Below, one piece after another: positions 5,889 to 7,333 of a stretch of 7,333 nucleotides of DNA. The DNA is from Bog-473 sp035483935 (GTDB lineage: Bacteria; Actinomycetota; Acidimicrobiia; Acidimicrobiales; RAAP-2), in the NCBI GenBank assembly GCA_035483935.1, contig DATHPK010000274.1, positions 1 to 7,333 on the forward strand, written 5' to 3'. The notes under the pieces are model-generated. The model had not been told where the DNA came from. It saw nothing but the letters and a program-made list of their open reading frames with translations, and ran no database searches. The position numbers and the translations under genes are program-made. Numbering within the stretch: the first letter of the stretch is position 1; every line of letters starts with the position of its first letter.

Positions 5889-6389
5889 GTGTCCCCGCGC
5901 CTCGAAGCGGTCGCAGGCGACATCACGACCGAGCGGGTCGACGCGATCGTCAACGCCGCCAACCGCCAGCTGCGCGGCGGCGGAGGCGTCGACGGGGCGA
6001 TCCACCGTGCCGCGGGTGCCGACCGGCTGCACGCAGCGTGCCGCGCCATCGGCGACTGCCCTCCCGGACAGGCCGTCGTCACCGAAGGCTTCGACCTCGC
6101 CGCCCGATTCATCATTCACACCGTGGGGCCCGTGTGGCGGGGCGGTTCTGAGGACGAGCCCGAGACGCTCGCGGCGTGTTATCGGAACAGCCTGGCCGTC
6201 GCCGACCGCGTCGGCGCCCGGTCGGTGGCCTTCCCGGCCATCTCGACCGGCGTGTACGGCTATCCGCCCGAGGATGCCGCCATCATCGCCGTGACAACCG
6301 TCGGCGTGGCGGACACCGCCGTGCTGTTGGTCCGGTTCGTCGCGTTCGACCAGGTCACCCTCGACCACTACCGCCGGCTGCTCGCCTGA
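5889..6389 (+). CDS. Macrodomain protein, MacroD/YmdB-type ADP-ribose hydrolase
   Basis: A 166-residue stand-alone macrodomain, the usual size for YmdB-like enzymes. These cytosolic proteins bind ADP-ribose and remove O-acetyl groups from O-acetyl-ADP-ribose or ADP-ribose from acidic residues. Motifs in order: GDIT (10-13), VNAANRQLRGGGGVDGAIH (21-39) with the ADP-ribose-contacting N25 and catalytic D35, both at E. coli YmdB positions, CPPGQAVVTEGFDL (57-70), IIHTVGPVW (75-83) and the phosphate loop FPAISTGVYGYP (115-126). No key residue is missing. No signal peptide. The start is GTG 5889, 9 nt after the stop of the exported protein; no strong Shine-Dalgarno is present, so translation may be coupled to the upstream gene. 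No ADP-ribosyltransferase partner is visible here, so this does not look like a DarTG-type toxin-antitoxin pair. It converges with the glycosyltransferase gene. Confidence 0.92.
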   Translation: MSPRLEAVAGDITTERVDAIVNAANRQLRGGGGVDGAIHRAAGADRLHAACRAIGDCPPGQAVVTEGFDLAARFIIHTVGPVWRGGSEDEPETLAACYRNSLAVADRVGARSVAFPAISTGVYGYPPEDAAIIAVTTVGVADTAVLLVRFVAFDQVTLDHYRRLLA

Positions 6390-6412
6390 GCCGGACAGGC
6401 GGACCGGCTCAG
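6386..6412. terminator. Hairpin spanning both stop codons of convergent genes
   Basis: CTGAGCCGG (6386-6394) pairs perfectly with CCGGCTCAG (6404-6412) around a 9-nt loop. The TGA of the macrodomain gene (6387-6389) and the TGA of the opposing gene (minus strand, 6411-6409) both lie inside the stem arms. It is symmetric and lacks T-runs, so it could act as a U-less bidirectional terminator for the convergent pair. Confidence 0.55.
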
Positions 6413-7333
6413 CCGGTGCCCGTGGCCAGGCTGTAGACGGTCACGCCGCCAACGTCCTCCGACGTGAAGTGCGACTCCACCCAGGACGTGATCTGCGAGG
6501 CGTCGCTGCTACCGGACGCGCCGCCCCCGAAAGCGCCACCAGCGAAGCCACCTCCACCGCTGGCGATGAAGTAGTGGATCTTGCCTTCGGCGACGTACCG
6601 CTCGAACTGCGTCAGGGTCGGCGCGGGATCCGTCCCGTTGAAGCCACCGATCGCCATGACGGGTTCACCGCTGCCCAGCTGATAGCCCGCCGCGTTGTTC
6701 GCGTTGACCGTCGCTGCGGCCCACGTGTAGCGGCTCGCGGCGGTCTGCAGCAGCTTGTCGAGTTGGGCGTTGGACTGGCTCGAGTTCAGGAAGCCGCCGC
6801 CGAAGCCGCCCCGCGACGATCCGCCGCCGACCGAAGGGCCACCGCCGGCGAAGCCGGGGAACGGGTTCGTGCCGCCGGTGCCGGTGCCCGTGCCCGTGCC
6901 GCCACCGCCGGGAAAGTTGCCACCGCCCGGGAAACCGCCGCCACCGGGGAAGTTGCCGCCCCCCGGGAAGTTGCCGCTCGGAACACGACCGCCGCGGCCG
7001 GGGAACCCGCCCCGTGCGGCGAACCCACCCCCACCGGGGAACCCGCCGCCACCGCCCGGCCCACCGAATCCGCCCGAGGGCGTCGGCGTCACCGACGGGA
7101 TGGCGCCGTTGTGCGGCGTGGCCGCCGTCGCGACGGTGGAGAACAGCGGAGCGGCGAGCGCGGCGCCGAAGCCGAGCGCGGCCACGAGGCCGACGGCGAG
7201 TTTCGGGACGCGGCGGAGATACGGCAGGCACAGGATCGCCACCACGCCGAGCGAGCCCGCCACGATGACGAAGGGGCGCAGCGCCGGGAACCAGTTCGAT
7301 GTGCGGCCGAGCAACACCGCGCCCCAGGCCACG
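6409..7333 (-). CDS. YkcB-like GT39-family membrane glycosyltransferase, C-terminal part (5' truncated)
   Basis: The last 300 or so residues of a membrane glycosyltransferase; the catalytic N-terminal part lies beyond the window's right edge, and the Val/Met at the very edge is not the real start. Counting from the edge, two hydrophobic segments (about 18-36 and 45-64) are membrane helices, followed by a Gly-rich linker (86-181) and a C-terminal domain. That domain carries ASRYTWAAATVNA, NNAAGYQLGSGEPVMAIGGF, NGTDPAPTLTQF and VAEGKIHYFI, the hallmark order of the YkcB-type C-terminal domain in putative mannosyltransferases of the ArnT/PMT (GT39) family. Such enzymes move a sugar from a polyprenyl-phosphate donor outside the membrane; donor and acceptor are unknown here. 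A second Gly-rich patch follows HYFIAS. It converges on the macrodomain gene, with a 19-bp gap. Confidence 0.85.
   Translation of the reverse strand, partial: VAWGAVLLGRTSNWFPALRPFVIVAGSLGVVAILCLPYLRRVPKLAVGLVAALGFGAALAAPLFSTVATAATPHNGAIPSVTPTPSGGFGGPGGGGGFPGGGGFAARGGFPGRGGRVPSGNFPGGGNFPGGGGFPGGGNFPGGGGTGTGTGTGGTNPFPGFAGGGPSVGGGSSRGGFGGGFLNSSQSNAQLDKLLQTAASRYTWAAATVNANNAAGYQLGSGEPVMAIGGFNGTDPAPTLTQFERYVAEGKIHYFIASGGGGFAGGAFGGGASGSSDASQITSWVESHFTSEDVGGVTVYSLATGTG
6790..7077 (-). repeat. Region encoding a Gly/Phe/Pro repeat linker in the glycosyltransferase
   Basis: About 96 residues of low complexity with recurring FPGGG, NFPGGG and GGGF units, plus a GTGTGTG run. The DNA repeats too, mainly as variants of a 15-bp CCGCCACCGGGGAAG-type unit between about 6900 and 7060. 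The linker probably lies outside the membrane and joins the last membrane helix to the YkcB-type C-terminal domain. Such tracts often vary in length between strains by slippage or recombination. Confidence 0.75.
6877..6900 (-). repeat. Four-copy hexamer tandem repeat
   Basis: On the + strand this reads GGTGCC, GGTGCC, CGTGCC, CGTGCC, encoding alternating Gly-Thr on the minus strand. The array stays in frame whenever whole 6-bp units are gained or lost, so it can change length without breaking the glycosyltransferase. Confidence 0.7.

Noticed and set aside
5889..6389. Macrodomain gene as the antitoxin half of a DarTG-like toxin-antitoxin system.
   Set aside because: No ADP-ribosyltransferase gene lies beside it, and the sequence follows stand-alone YmdB rather than DarG.

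Overview
The window is a piece of a GC-rich bacterial chromosome. The very GC-rich codon use, Gram-positive-type LexA box, actinobacterial-style lipoprotein and glycine-rich glycosyltransferase point to an actinomycete-like organism, possibly Acidimicrobiia. That placement is an inference from protein style, not from a tree. I see no mobile element, CRISPR array, tRNA or rRNA.

Layout, left to right: (1) positions 1-600, +, the C-terminal end of an N,N-dimethylformamidase beta-subunit-like protein whose start lies outside the window. (2) 726-1802, +, a lipoprotein with a DUF3048 (YerB-like) domain pair. (3) 1836-2750, -, a class I SAM-dependent methyltransferase with an N-terminal DUF4214-like segment; it converges on gene 2. 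(4) 2794-2846, a long near-perfect hairpin separating the methyltransferase from recA. (5) 2873-3931, -, recA, complete, with all catalytic motifs. (6) 3932-4225, a 294-bp divergent intergenic region holding a full-consensus LexA/SOS box, a likely recA -10 element and a separate 12-bp palindrome. (7) 4226-4966 and 5085-5879, +, two tandem paralogous exported proteins. (8) 5889-6389, +, a MacroD/YmdB-type macrodomain protein 9 nt behind the second paralog. (9) 6409-7333, -, the C-terminal part of a YkcB-like GT39-family membrane glycosyltransferase with a long Gly/Phe/Pro repeat; it converges on the macrodomain gene, and one hairpin spans both stop codons.

Functionally, recA is the SOS recombinase and the SOS box lies where LexA could repress it. 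The exported pair, the lipoprotein and the glycosyltransferase are cell-envelope proteins, while the macrodomain enzyme is predicted to be cytosolic. The genes are mostly a housekeeping neighbourhood rather than one obvious system. The points most worth a second look are the tandem exported pair joined to a macrodomain gene and divergent from an SOS-controlled recA, the DUF4214-methyltransferase fusion, and the two structured intergenic hairpins.
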